Both the position numbers and the translations under genes were made by a program. From Methanoregula sp. (lineage in GTDB: Archaea; Halobacteriota; Methanomicrobia; Methanomicrobiales; Methanospirillaceae), in NCBI GenBank assembly GCA_028705545.1, contig JAQWDG010000134.1, positions 1-5,267 on the forward strand: a DNA stretch of 5,267 nucleotides, in the 5' to 3' direction. Every line of letters starts with the position of its first letter. Positions within the stretch are counted from its first letter, which is position 1. The notes beneath the pieces were generated by a model. That model ran no database searches. It was not told where the DNA came from and saw only the letters and a program-made list of their open reading frames with translations. Positions 1 to 5,267 of the stretch are shown piece by piece.

Positions 1-507
1 CCGGGTCTGGAGCGCTATTACCGAGAGCAGGAGGATGGCAAGCACGGCAAGGCCGCAGGGGTTGATGCTCGCTATCCCGGCGCAGACGATCACGAGGGGC
101 ACGGTCAGGGCAGAAACGGTCCCGGGATCGTTTTCCCGGGGCGTGCTTCCGGCCGGTGCCGTCCCGTTCCGGGTCGGTGCGGCAAGCTCCTGCCGGATCG
201 TGTCATCCAGCCGGTCCCGGATCTGGTTTTCGCCCACGAGCGCCACATTCCCGATAATAAGGGTGGGCACCTCGGGCGAACCGATGCCAAGGGCATTATC
301 CATGGCGATGAACCGGGCCTGGCTCGTTGCATTGTGATAGACCTCCAGTTCTTCGAGGCCGACCGGGGGGTAGCGGGCCGCAGTCTCCATGACAAACGGT
401 TTTACTGCATCGCAGTGGCTGCACCCGTCGCCATAAAAGAAATACGCGGTAACAGGTGTGTCAGAAAAAGGAGTGGTGGAGGCCGGATTTATTGTGCCGG
501 ATTCACC
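1..507 (-). CDS. Second thioredoxin domain plus start of CcdA/DsbD-like membrane domain (partial, reached by -1 frame)
   Basis: This frame is open from the frameshift site to the window edge, about 169 codons, and continues outside. It begins with a linker (GESGTINPASTTPF), then a thioredoxin-fold domain with YFFYGDGCSHC (cysteines by codons near 421-423 and 412-414) and a likely cis-Pro in EVPTLIIG. A polar linker of about 25 residues follows, then a hydrophobic segment containing SINPCGLAVLAILLL. The NPC motif in a membrane helix resembles the first helix of CcdA/DsbD transporters, which pass electrons from cytoplasmic thioredoxin to extracytoplasmic partners. The previous in-frame stop is TGA at 517-519. 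No ATG, GTG or TTG lies between it and the CxxC; the first ATG (388-390) is beyond both cysteines. The frame also lacks a signal sequence. I infer it is expressed as a -1 frameshift extension of the gene at 489-926, giving cysteines at about residues 169 and 172 of the fusion. A gene split by an indel is the alternative. The domain call is firm; the expression mode is uncertain. Confidence 0.75.
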
Positions 508-926
508 TTTTTTTTTTCAAGGGCCTGCACCAGCGGTTCGAGCTGTGCCGGGATATCTATCTCCCCGACAAGCACGACTTTACCCACGATCACTTCGGGA
601 ACGCCGGGGAGCGAGGAGACCCCTGCTGCCGCGTTCATCGCACTGTAGATCTGCTCGTTGGTCTGGTTGTGCCAGACTTCGAGCCGCTCTATATCGACGT
701 CGGGATATTTTATGGAGAGATTGTCGAGGAACGGCTCAACATTTCTGCAATGCGGGCATTCCGCACCGTAAAAGAAATACACGGTGCTGCCATCGCCGAT
801 ATCAACGGCAGCGGCCGTTGTCGCGGGGGTCGCTGCGGCATTTCCTGAAGTTATTGAGATAAACGCCACCGTGGCAACGGCAATGACTGCAAACACGGCG
901 ATAGAAATCTTGATGATCTTGTCCAT
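489..926 (-). CDS. Exported thioredoxin-fold (DsbA/glutaredoxin-like) protein, CPHC active site
   Basis: A 145-residue protein. Residues about 4-27 form an uncleaved anchor or signal peptide (KIIKISIAVFAVIAVATVAF), followed by an Ala/Thr-rich linker to about residue 45. The thioredoxin-like domain has YFFYGAECPHC with cysteines 57 and 60, and a probable cis-Pro 110 in GVPEVIVG. CPHC is the dipeptide pattern of DsbA-type oxidases, so a role in extracytoplasmic disulfide exchange is inferred; the substrate is unknown. The start at 926 is supported by AGGTG seven bases upstream and by the signal segment directly after it. Reading in frame 0 ends with KKKVNPAQ, only five codons after an A10 run. 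Translation shifted by -1 at that run enters a second, paralogous thioredoxin domain and a membrane domain. The frame-0 product alone would be a small secreted or membrane-anchored thioredoxin. It follows argB on the same strand after a T8 tract and a 74-bp gap, so it is probably transcribed separately. Confidence 0.88.
   Translation of the reverse strand: MDKIIKISIAVFAVIAVATVAFISITSGNAAATPATTAAAVDIGDGSTVYFFYGAECPHCRNVEPFLDNLSIKYPDVDIERLEVWHNQTNEQIYSAMNAAAGVSSLPGVPEVIVGKVVLVGEIDIPAQLEPLVQALEKKKVNPAQ
507..513 (-). promoter_or_regulatory. Candidate -1 ribosomal frameshift site, A AAA AAG
   Basis: The minus strand reads CTT GAA AAA AAA AAG GTG in frame 0 of the CPHC thioredoxin gene, with ten A in a row (508-517). 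The last seven bases, A AAA AAG, form the X XXY YYZ heptamer known from bacterial dnaX, in the phase needed for a -1 shift. After the shift the next codons are GGT GAA TCC, exactly the frame of the second thioredoxin/CcdA-like region. The frame-0 stop (TAA, 489-491) comes five codons later. A weak CCGG/CCGG stem with a ten-base loop could start about six bases downstream, but it is too short to be convincing. Polymerase slippage on A10 would also shift the frame. A sequencing or assembly indel cannot be excluded. Confidence 0.5.
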
Positions 927-933
927 CCGGTGA

Positions 934-938
934 CACCT
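934..938 (-). promoter_or_regulatory. Ribosome binding site of the CPHC thioredoxin gene
   Basis: AGGTG on the minus strand lies seven bases before the ATG at 926 and matches the core of the archaeal 16S anti-Shine-Dalgarno complement (GGAGGTGA). It supports the chosen start. Confidence 0.6.
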
Positions 939-947
939 GTTTTTGGG

Positions 948-952
948 ATATA
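948..952 (-). promoter_or_regulatory. Possible TATA box before the CPHC thioredoxin gene
   Basis: The minus strand reads CCCTATATCCC centred about 24 bases upstream of the ATG at 926. At the usual archaeal spacing this would start transcription at or near the ATG, giving a leaderless message. That conflicts with the apparent ribosome binding site at 934-938, so either the binding site is fortuitous or the real promoter lies further upstream. Confidence 0.3.
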
Positions 953-991
953 GGGAATCGTTTGTTACGTTGAGTGTTGGCAGGTCTTTCT

Positions 992-999
992 AAAAAAAA
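992..999 (-). terminator. Oligo-T terminator after argB
   Basis: Eight T in a row on the minus strand begin one base after the argB stop codon (TAG, 1001-1003). Archaeal RNA polymerase terminates at U-rich tracts without needing a hairpin, so this is a plausible end of the argCJB transcript. I see no strong stem before it. Confidence 0.5.
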
Positions 1000-1000
1000 C

Positions 1001-1876
1001 CTACTGGAGGGAGAGCATCGTCCCTACGCCATCGTGGGTGAAGAGCTCGAGGATCAGGTTGTGCTCCACGTTGCCGTTGATGATGTGGGAGAATCTGACC
1101 CCGTTTTCCACGGCTTTGATGACCGAGGTCACTTTCGGGATCATGCCCTCGCCGATCGCGCCCGATGCAAGGAGGTCGCGGGCCTCTTTTATCGTGAGTT
1201 TCCTGAAGACATGCGTGCGTTTTGCGTCCATCACACCCTCCACATCGGTCATGTTGATGAGTTTGTAGGCCTTGAGCGCCACGGCTATATCGCCGGCTGC
1301 CGTATCCGCGTTGATGTTGAGGCACCCGCCGAACCGGTCGATGGCGATCGGGGAGATGACCGGGATGTAGTTCTGATCGAGAAGGGTAATGAGGAGAGCG
1401 GGGTCTATCCACTCGATCTCGCCCACATGGCCGAGGTCGACTTCCTGTTCCACTCCCTCGACCTTTACTTTCTGCCGGTCCATCTTCTTTGCGATAATCA
1501 GGTTGCCGTCGCTCCCCGAGATGCCGACGCCTTTTGCCCCGCACTTTGCGATGAGCGAGATGATGCCCTTGTTGATCTTTCCCACAAGCACCATCTGGGC
1601 GATCTCGAGCGTCTCCTGGTCGGTGACCCGCAGGCCGCCGACAAAGACCGACTCTTTCCCGAGCGCCTTCATCTTCTCGGTGATCTCCGGGCCGCCTCCG
1701 TGGACGAGCACGACGCGGATCCCCACGTAGTGGAGGAGGACCGCGTCCTTTATCGCATTTTCAAGGACGGCCGGGTCGACCATGGCATGGCCGCCCAGTT
1801 TGATCACGATTGTCTTCCCGTGGAACTGCTGGATGTACGGGAGGGCCTCCATGAGGACGTCTTCGCGCTTCATCAT
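1001..1876 (-). CDS. argB: Acetylglutamate kinase (NAGK), EC 2.7.2.8
   Basis: ArgB phosphorylates N-acetylglutamate with ATP to N-acetylglutamyl phosphate, the committed step of ornithine and arginine synthesis, in the cytoplasm. The 291 residues show the amino-acid kinase fold: IVIKLGGHAM with Lys26, the HGGGPEI loop at 59-65, NINADTAAGD with Asp191, and GMIPKV with Lys248, matching the catalytic lysines and aspartate of the family. About 20 residues precede the first kinase strand (REDVLMEALPYIQQFHGK). Such an N-terminal helix, with the C-terminal HDGVGTM, is typical of hexameric, arginine-inhibited NAGKs and absent in the arginine-insensitive E. coli enzyme, so feedback inhibition is inferred. 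The gene overlaps the argJ stop. The start may be the ATG at 1876 (ATGA overlap) or the next ATG at 1873 (MKRED); both give translational coupling, and the upstream ribosome binding site is weak. Confidence 0.97.
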   Translation of the reverse strand: MMKREDVLMEALPYIQQFHGKTIVIKLGGHAMVDPAVLENAIKDAVLLHYVGIRVVLVHGGGPEITEKMKALGKESVFVGGLRVTDQETLEIAQMVLVGKINKGIISLIAKCGAKGVGISGSDGNLIIAKKMDRQKVKVEGVEQEVDLGHVGEIEWIDPALLITLLDQNYIPVISPIAIDRFGGCLNINADTAAGDIAVALKAYKLINMTDVEGVMDAKRTHVFRKLTIKEARDLLASGAIGEGMIPKVTSVIKAVENGVRFSHIINGNVEHNLILELFTHDGVGTMLSLQ

Positions 1877-3030
1877 GTGGTGTACCGCCCGTTGATATCC
1901 ACATACTTTTCGGTGAGGTCGCAGCCCCAGGCCGTGGCCTCTTCTTTTCCTGCCGCAAGGTCGAGGACAAAGGTGACGGTGCTGCCGTGCATCGCGGCCT
2001 TGGCCCTGGCGAGATCGGCGATGATCTCTCCCGATTTTACGAGCGGGTACTGGTTTTTGCCATCGCTGATCCAGAGCGAGACCGCGTTTATGTCAAACTT
2101 CACGCCGGCCCGGCCTGCTGCCGCCACGACCCGGCCCCAGTTGGGGTCCTCGCCGTACACGGCAGTCTTTACGAGCGGGGACTCGATAACGACCTTTGCA
2201 ATCTTTGCCGCATCTGCCTCCTTTTTCGCGCCTTTGACCGTGACTTCGAGAAGCTTTGTCGCCCCTTCGCCATCGGCTGCGATCTGCCGGGCCAGGATCC
2301 GGCAGCACTCTTCAAGGGCCGTGCCGAATTCTTTTGTATTGACTTTTCCCGCTTCCCCGGTTGCCGTGCAGAGCGCGATGTCGTTCGTGCTCGTGTCGCC
2401 GTCGACTACGACCCGGTTGTAGGTCCGGCTTGCAGCGAGTTTGAGCGCGTCCTTTAACGGCGCTGCACCGATCTCCGCATCGGTGTAGATGAACGAGAGC
2501 ATGGTGCCCATGTTGGGGGCGATCATGCCGCTCCCCTTCGCGATTGCACCGATAGTAAAGCCTTCGCGCCGGACAAGGGCGTGCTTGGGCTTCGTGTCGG
2601 TCGTCATAATAGCCCGTACCGTTGCGTCCTCGGCTGCGGGGGAGGTCTCCAGTTTCAGGGAGACATCGGCGCACTGGCGGCGAATGAGCGGGAGGTCGAG
2701 GTACCGCCCGATGACACCGGTGCTTGCAACGCCCACGCTCTTTGCGTCAAGGCCGAGCGCCGACCCGGCGTACTCGGTCATCTCCACGGCGTCATCGTAC
2801 CCCCGCTTCCCGGTGTACGCGTTCGCACAACCACTGTTGGCGATAACTGCTTCGAGCTTCCCGCTCTTTATCAGCTTTCTCATCAGCTCGATGGGCGCGG
2901 CCCGGGCAAGGTTCTGGGTAAAGACCCCTGCCGCCGTCCCGCTCGCCCGGATCAGGGCGAGTCCGAATTTTCCTTCCTTGATCCCGTATGCGGAAACTCC
3001 CCTGACCGCACAGATGCTCTTGAACTGCAT
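1873..3030 (-). CDS. argJ: Glutamate N-acetyltransferase / ornithine acetyltransferase
   Basis: ArgJ moves the acetyl group from N-acetylornithine to glutamate, releasing ornithine and recycling acetylglutamate; some members also use acetyl-CoA, and sequence alone does not decide which type this is. The 385 residues begin MQFKSICAVRGVSAYG and end with the family-typical DLTEKYVDINGRYTT. The precursor cleaves itself before a nucleophilic threonine: the motif KGSGMIAPNMGTML (165-178) places the cut between Gly175 and Thr176, where many homologues have Ala-Thr. STG at 103-105 is the likely oxyanion-hole segment, and EDPNWGR (294-300) is another conserved block. I chose the ATG at 3030, not an in-frame ATG at 3093, because GGAG lies six bases before it, the protein then starts as homologues do, and the longer form would overlap argC by 52 bases with an Arg-rich, unrelated N-terminus. 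It sits 11 bases after argC and overlaps the argB start. Confidence 0.97.
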   Translation of the reverse strand: MQFKSICAVRGVSAYGIKEGKFGLALIRASGTAAGVFTQNLARAAPIELMRKLIKSGKLEAVIANSGCANAYTGKRGYDDAVEMTEYAGSALGLDAKSVGVASTGVIGRYLDLPLIRRQCADVSLKLETSPAAEDATVRAIMTTDTKPKHALVRREGFTIGAIAKGSGMIAPNMGTMLSFIYTDAEIGAAPLKDALKLAASRTYNRVVVDGDTSTNDIALCTATGEAGKVNTKEFGTALEECCRILARQIAADGEGATKLLEVTVKGAKKEADAAKIAKVVIESPLVKTAVYGEDPNWGRVVAAAGRAGVKFDINAVSLWISDGKNQYPLVKSGEIIADLARAKAAMHGSTVTFVLDLAAGKEEATAWGCDLTEKYVDINGRYTT

Positions 3031-3036
3031 GGTATT

Positions 3037-3040
3037 CTCC
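3037..3040 (-). promoter_or_regulatory. Ribosome binding site deciding the argJ start
   Basis: GGAG on the minus strand lies six bases before the ATG at 3030, in the 11-bp gap after the argC stop (3042-3044). It supports the start at 3030 over the upstream in-frame ATG at 3093. Confidence 0.65.
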
Positions 3041-3041
3041 G

Positions 3042-4028
3042 TTATGGCAGCATGCCGGCGGCGACAAGGCCGTCGGTCTCTTTGTAGCCGCACATGATGT
3101 TCATATTCTGGATTGCCTGGCCGCTTGCGCCCTTGACAAGGTTATCGATTGCCGAGACTGCTACCACCCGCAGGCCTTCGCTCTCGACTTTGATGTCGCA
3201 GAAGTTGCTCCCGCGGACAGCGGCAAGCATCGGCATCTGGTACCGGACAAAGAACTCGCCCTTGTAGAAATCCTTGTACAGCTTCTCGACTTCTTTTGTC
3301 TCCATGGGTTCGTCGAGGAGGATATGGGCGGTGGTGAGAATGCCCCGGTTGACCGGGACGAGGTGGGGGGTGAAGTAGACCTTAGCCTTTGAGCCCAGGA
3401 ATGCGAGTTCCTGTTTCATCTCCGCAAGGTGGCGGTGGCTCGTCCACTTGTAGGGATTGACATTGTCACCGACATTGGGGTAATGGGTTGTTGCCGACGG
3501 GTTGTCCCCGGCCCCGCTCACACCGGACTTGGAATCGAAGATCACGGTGTTTGCGTATTTTGCCAGCGGCGCTGCAGCGAGTGTGGCGCCGGTGGGGAAG
3601 CAGCCGGGGTTTGCAATAAACTGCACGTTTTTGCATTCTTTGCGGTGCAGCTCGGGGATGCCGTACGGGGCCTTAAAGTAGTCCGTGTGGGGAACGCCAT
3701 AGACTTTCTCGAATGTTTCTTTCGGGAGACGGTAGTCCGCACTTAAATCGACGACCTTAATTCCCCGTGAGAGCAGCTTGCCCGCGATCGACATCGCCGC
3801 CGTGTGCGGGACCGCAAGGAACGCAACATCCGCATCGATCTTTTCCGGATCCGGGTTCTCGAAGACAAGATCGGTAAACCCCTTGAGGTGGGGATGGACC
3901 TGGTCTAAAGGAGTCCCTGCCAGTTTGCGCGATGTGACGCAGGTCACCTTTGCGGCGGAATGATGGCACAGGAGGCGGACCAGTTCGCCGCCCGCGTACC
4001 CTGATGCCCCGACTATGGCAACTTTCAT
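3042..4028 (-). CDS. argC: N-acetyl-gamma-glutamyl-phosphate reductase, EC 1.2.1.38
   Basis: ArgC reduces N-acetylglutamyl phosphate with NADPH to the semialdehyde, the step after ArgB. The 328 residues start with the dinucleotide-binding loop VAIVGASGYAGGEL (3-16). The catalytic Cys143 lies in ANPGCFPTG, with the typical KSGVSGAG segment soon after, then the family-conserved SHRHLAEM and FTPHLVPVNRGI blocks carrying histidines near the active site. The end, NLVKGASGQAIQNMNIMCGY, is the usual C-terminal signature. Length is normal and no key residue is missing. It is the first gene of the argC-argJ-argB operon. There is no clear ribosome binding site before the ATG at 4028; a TATA-like element 27 bases upstream suggests a leaderless message. 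The start itself is secure because the nucleotide-binding strand begins at residue 2. Confidence 0.97.
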   Translation of the reverse strand: MKVAIVGASGYAGGELVRLLCHHSAAKVTCVTSRKLAGTPLDQVHPHLKGFTDLVFENPDPEKIDADVAFLAVPHTAAMSIAGKLLSRGIKVVDLSADYRLPKETFEKVYGVPHTDYFKAPYGIPELHRKECKNVQFIANPGCFPTGATLAAAPLAKYANTVIFDSKSGVSGAGDNPSATTHYPNVGDNVNPYKWTSHRHLAEMKQELAFLGSKAKVYFTPHLVPVNRGILTTAHILLDEPMETKEVEKLYKDFYKGEFFVRYQMPMLAAVRGSNFCDIKVESEGLRVVAVSAIDNLVKGASGQAIQNMNIMCGYKETDGLVAAGMLP

Positions 4029-4050
4029 ACAGGGATGTTTTTCTTTAGGG

Positions 4051-4059
4051 AAACTTAAC
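4051..4059 (-). promoter_or_regulatory. Candidate TATA-like element for the argCJB operon
   Basis: GTTAAGTTT on the minus strand, preceded by an A-rich stretch (GCAAAAG), is centred about 27 bases upstream of the argC ATG. This spacing would place the transcript start at the ATG, consistent with the lack of a Shine-Dalgarno sequence. The match to a TATA consensus is weak, and the call rests on position. Confidence 0.3.
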
Positions 4060-4144
4060 CTTTTGCGGGGAAGAAGGGAAAATCCCCCGGTTTTTTGTAA
4101 AAAGGCTGCGAAATTCTGGTTTTTTTTCCGGATCCCGCAGGCAC

Positions 4145-4152
4145 AAAAAAAA
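4145..4152 (-). terminator. Oligo-T terminator after the ADP-ribosylglycohydrolase gene
   Basis: T8 on the minus strand begins one base after the TAA stop (4154-4156). An A8 run follows at 4120-4127, so the transcript could also form a U8/A8 stem around a 17-base loop containing GGATCC. A further T5 lies at 4099-4103. The 125-bp gap to argC (4029-4153) otherwise holds only the possible argC promoter. Confidence 0.5.
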
Positions 4153-4153
4153 G

Positions 4154-5065
4154 TTACCGTTCGAGTTTGCGGGTATAGATATCAAAGAGCCTTTGCGCAA
4201 GAAGTTCGATCCGCTGCCGGTCTTCGAGACCTTCCAGGAGATCGGCCGGGATCGCGTCCTTTCCCCGGCTTGCCCCCAGGTATGCCCCGCACAAAAAGCC
4301 GATCGTATCGGTGTTTCCCCCCACGTGTGCGGCAACGGTCAGGAGATCGGCCGGGACCGGGTAACGCCGGATCAGGAAAAATGCCATCGGGAGCGTGTGG
4401 TAGAGCGAGACATCGTTCCCTATCTTGAGGACTGCGGTGTCGGTCTCTGTTCCGGCCTCTTCGAGTGCGAGGGCGTTGTGGATTTTTGCCCCGAGTACAT
4501 CGTCCTCGTTTTTTGCCTGGGCAAGGGCCAGCTGCACCGGGTCCGGGCTCTCGTGGATCGCGTGGTACAGGAGGGTGATGAACGTTGAGACCGCCGCATG
4601 GGCGCCCGGATGGGTATGGGTCACCGAGCATGCCCGGACCGCCCGTTCGGTGCTTTCGTGGATATCGGGATAGGCAAGGGCAAAAGGAAGGGCCGGGGGA
4701 AGGCAGCCGGCGGTCGTGGACCTGATCCCGCAGGAATGGCCTTTTTCCCGTACCATGTGATCGCAGGCAGCAGAGACTGAACCGTCCGGGAACCGGAGCG
4801 CCTCGCGGGAATAGAGTTCCCGCAGTGCAATCCCATAGCGTTCGTCTGTGTATTTCCCGTCGACAAGGAGCATCGCCACCAGGATCATGGTCTGGGTATC
4901 GTCCGTGAACTGGCCCGGGGCAAGGGCATCGTTCGGGTGCCCCTTGTAGGCCCGGCGGTACCCGTACCGCATTTTGTTGAGTGCCGGCATCGTGCTCTCG
5001 TTTGGCATGCCGAGTGCATCGCCGACTGCCGCACCGAGCATGCAGCCCTTCATTCTGTCCAGCAT
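4154..5065 (-). CDS. ADP-ribosylglycohydrolase family protein (DraG/ARH-like)
   Basis: Members of this family remove ADP-ribose from arginine or serine side chains, or hydrolyse related ADP-ribose compounds, using two Mg2+ ions; in diazotrophs DraG reactivates nitrogenase reductase. The 303 residues show the family blocks in order: GCMLGAAVGDALGMP (7-21), FTDDTQTM (53-60) with the metal ligands Thr54, Asp55 and Asp56, SVTHTHPGAHAA (147-158), and GGNTDTIG (249-256) followed by GAYLGASRGKDAIP. The last metal motif has Asn251 where DraG-type enzymes often have Asp (GGDTDT); Asp253 and Thr254 remain. The substrate cannot be read from sequence. No draT or nitrogenase gene is in the window. Start options are the ATG at 5065 (MLDRMKG) or at 5053 (MKGCMLG); neither has a clear ribosome binding site. 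The gene is followed by a T8 tract and appears independent of the arg operon. Confidence 0.93.
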   Translation of the reverse strand: MLDRMKGCMLGAAVGDALGMPNESTMPALNKMRYGYRRAYKGHPNDALAPGQFTDDTQTMILVAMLLVDGKYTDERYGIALRELYSREALRFPDGSVSAACDHMVREKGHSCGIRSTTAGCLPPALPFALAYPDIHESTERAVRACSVTHTHPGAHAAVSTFITLLYHAIHESPDPVQLALAQAKNEDDVLGAKIHNALALEEAGTETDTAVLKIGNDVSLYHTLPMAFFLIRRYPVPADLLTVAAHVGGNTDTIGFLCGAYLGASRGKDAIPADLLEGLEDRQRIELLAQRLFDIYTRKLER

Positions 5066-5076
5066 TAAATAGAGTA

Positions 5077-5267
5077 TTACCCGGAACCGCTAGATAATGA
5101 TTCTTGTACCATTAATTCAATGGAACATATAACAGGGAAAAGTTTGGAATCCACCTCTGCCAAGATATTTATCTCAGGAACAATGCTTATTGGGATGTAC
5201 GATCCCGCTGCATTCACGACAGGCATCCTTGCGATCTCTCTCTGTCTCAAATCAGGCATGCGCTGCC
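5077..5267 (-). CDS. Unrecognised partial reading frame, C-terminal end (doubtful)
   Basis: A frame open from the right edge to TAA at 5077-5079, about 62 codons, with an internal ATG at 5259. The peptide includes QREIARMPVVNAAGSYIP and ends in MVQESLSSGSG. I recognise no family, and it shows no clear membrane segment or metal motif. If real, it is the C-terminus of a gene lying 11 bases upstream of the ADP-ribosylglycohydrolase. The stretch is more AT-rich than the neighbouring genes and lacks their GC-rich third-position bias. It competes with an open frame on the opposite strand, and at most one is likely real. Confidence 0.3.
   Translation of the reverse strand, partial: QRMPDLRQREIARMPVVNAAGSYIPISIVPEINILAEVDSKLFPVICSIELMVQESLSSGSG
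5091..5098. promoter_or_regulatory. TATA-like element ATTATCTA / TAGATAAT, possibly serving either direction
   Basis: Read on the minus strand, ATTATCTA is centred about 30 bases before the ADP-ribosylglycohydrolase ATG at 5065. Read on the plus strand, TAGATAAT is centred about 25 bases before the ATG at 5120. Both gaps suit leaderless archaeal transcription. The assignment rests only on spacing and AT content. Confidence 0.25.
5120..5267 (+). CDS. Unrecognised partial reading frame, N-terminal end, possible membrane segment (doubtful)
   Basis: ATG at 5120 opens a frame that runs 49 codons off the right edge without a stop. It begins MEHITGKSLESTSAKIFISG and contains a moderately hydrophobic stretch (AAFTTGILAISLCL) near residues 34-47. 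There is no Shine-Dalgarno match, but TAGATAAT lies about 25 bases upstream, as for a leaderless archaeal gene. It would be divergent to the ADP-ribosylglycohydrolase. No family is recognised, and it overlaps a competing minus-strand frame. Confidence 0.22.
   Translation, partial: MEHITGKSLESTSAKIFISGTMLIGMYDPAAFTTGILAISLCLKSGMRC

Noticed and set aside
61..180. Several CCCGGG-containing repeats near 121-140
   Set aside because: They lie inside the coding linker (codons for Pro, Arg, Gly) and reflect GC-rich codon choice, not a repeat element.
105..395. A minus-strand frame of 96 codons starting at 395
   Set aside because: It is an Arg/Pro-rich shadow of the thioredoxin/CcdA frame. The overlapping frame has clear motifs (CSHC, EVPTLIIG, NPC) and this one has none.
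480..501. Downstream hairpin or pseudoknot stimulating the frameshift
   Set aside because: Only a 4-bp CCGG/CCGG stem and a distant GGTG/CACC pairing were found, which is too weak to claim as a stimulator without folding calculations.
974..2422. A 482-codon open frame on the plus strand across argB and part of argJ
   Set aside because: It is fully antisense to two certain genes. Its composition (His-, Asp-rich, then Ser-, Ala-rich) follows from the GC-rich codon bias of the real genes, and it has no recognisable domain.
3031..3093. In-frame ATG at 3093 as a longer argJ start
   Set aside because: It would add an Arg-rich 21-residue extension unlike ArgJ and overlap argC by 52 bases, while the ATG at 3030 has GGAG at ideal spacing.
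4120..4152. T8/A8 inverted repeat around GGATCC as a structured regulatory RNA
   Set aside because: The stem is made only of A-U pairs and the loop has no conserved features. Simple oligo-T termination explains it better.

Overview
The window looks like chromosomal DNA of a GC-rich euryarchaeal methanogen, most likely of the Methanomicrobiales (Methanoregula or Methanosphaerula type). This is inferred from the style of the ArgC/ArgJ/ArgB proteins, the scarcity of bacterial-type promoters, candidate TATA-like elements close to start codons, and oligo-T tracts directly after stop codons. All confidently called genes lie on the minus strand, so transcription runs from high to low coordinates.

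In order of transcription: at the right edge (about 5077-5267) there is a short, less GC-biased stretch that is open in both orientations and cannot be assigned. Next is a complete ADP-ribosylglycohydrolase (DraG family, 4154-5065), followed by a T8 tract and a 125-bp intergenic gap. Then comes a compact arginine-biosynthesis operon argC-argJ-argB (4028 down to 1001), with an 11-bp gap between argC and argJ and a 1- to 4-bp overlap between argJ and argB. The three enzymes carry out the N-acetylglutamate kinase step (ArgB), the N-acetylglutamyl-phosphate reductase step (ArgC) and the ornithine acetyltransferase step (ArgJ) of the acetyl-cycle route to ornithine. A T8 tract follows the argB stop.

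The left end (1-926) is the most interesting part. An exported thioredoxin-fold protein with a DsbA-like CPHC motif (489-926) ends just after an A10 run. That run contains the classical -1 frameshift heptamer A AAA AAG in the correct phase. The -1 frame then stays open to the window edge. It encodes a second, clearly paralogous thioredoxin domain (CSHC) and the start of a CcdA/DsbD-like membrane domain with an NPC motif. This second frame has no ATG, GTG or TTG before its CxxC motif and no signal sequence of its own. Reading through with a -1 shift would give one protein: signal anchor, Trx1, Trx2, CcdA-like membrane domain. This is either programmed frameshifting or transcriptional slippage that yields a short secreted form and a long membrane redox form, or a homopolymer mutation or sequencing error that split one gene.

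No tRNA, rRNA, CRISPR array, insertion sequence or phage feature was seen. Apart from the unassigned right edge, no gene-free stretch exceeds 300 bases.
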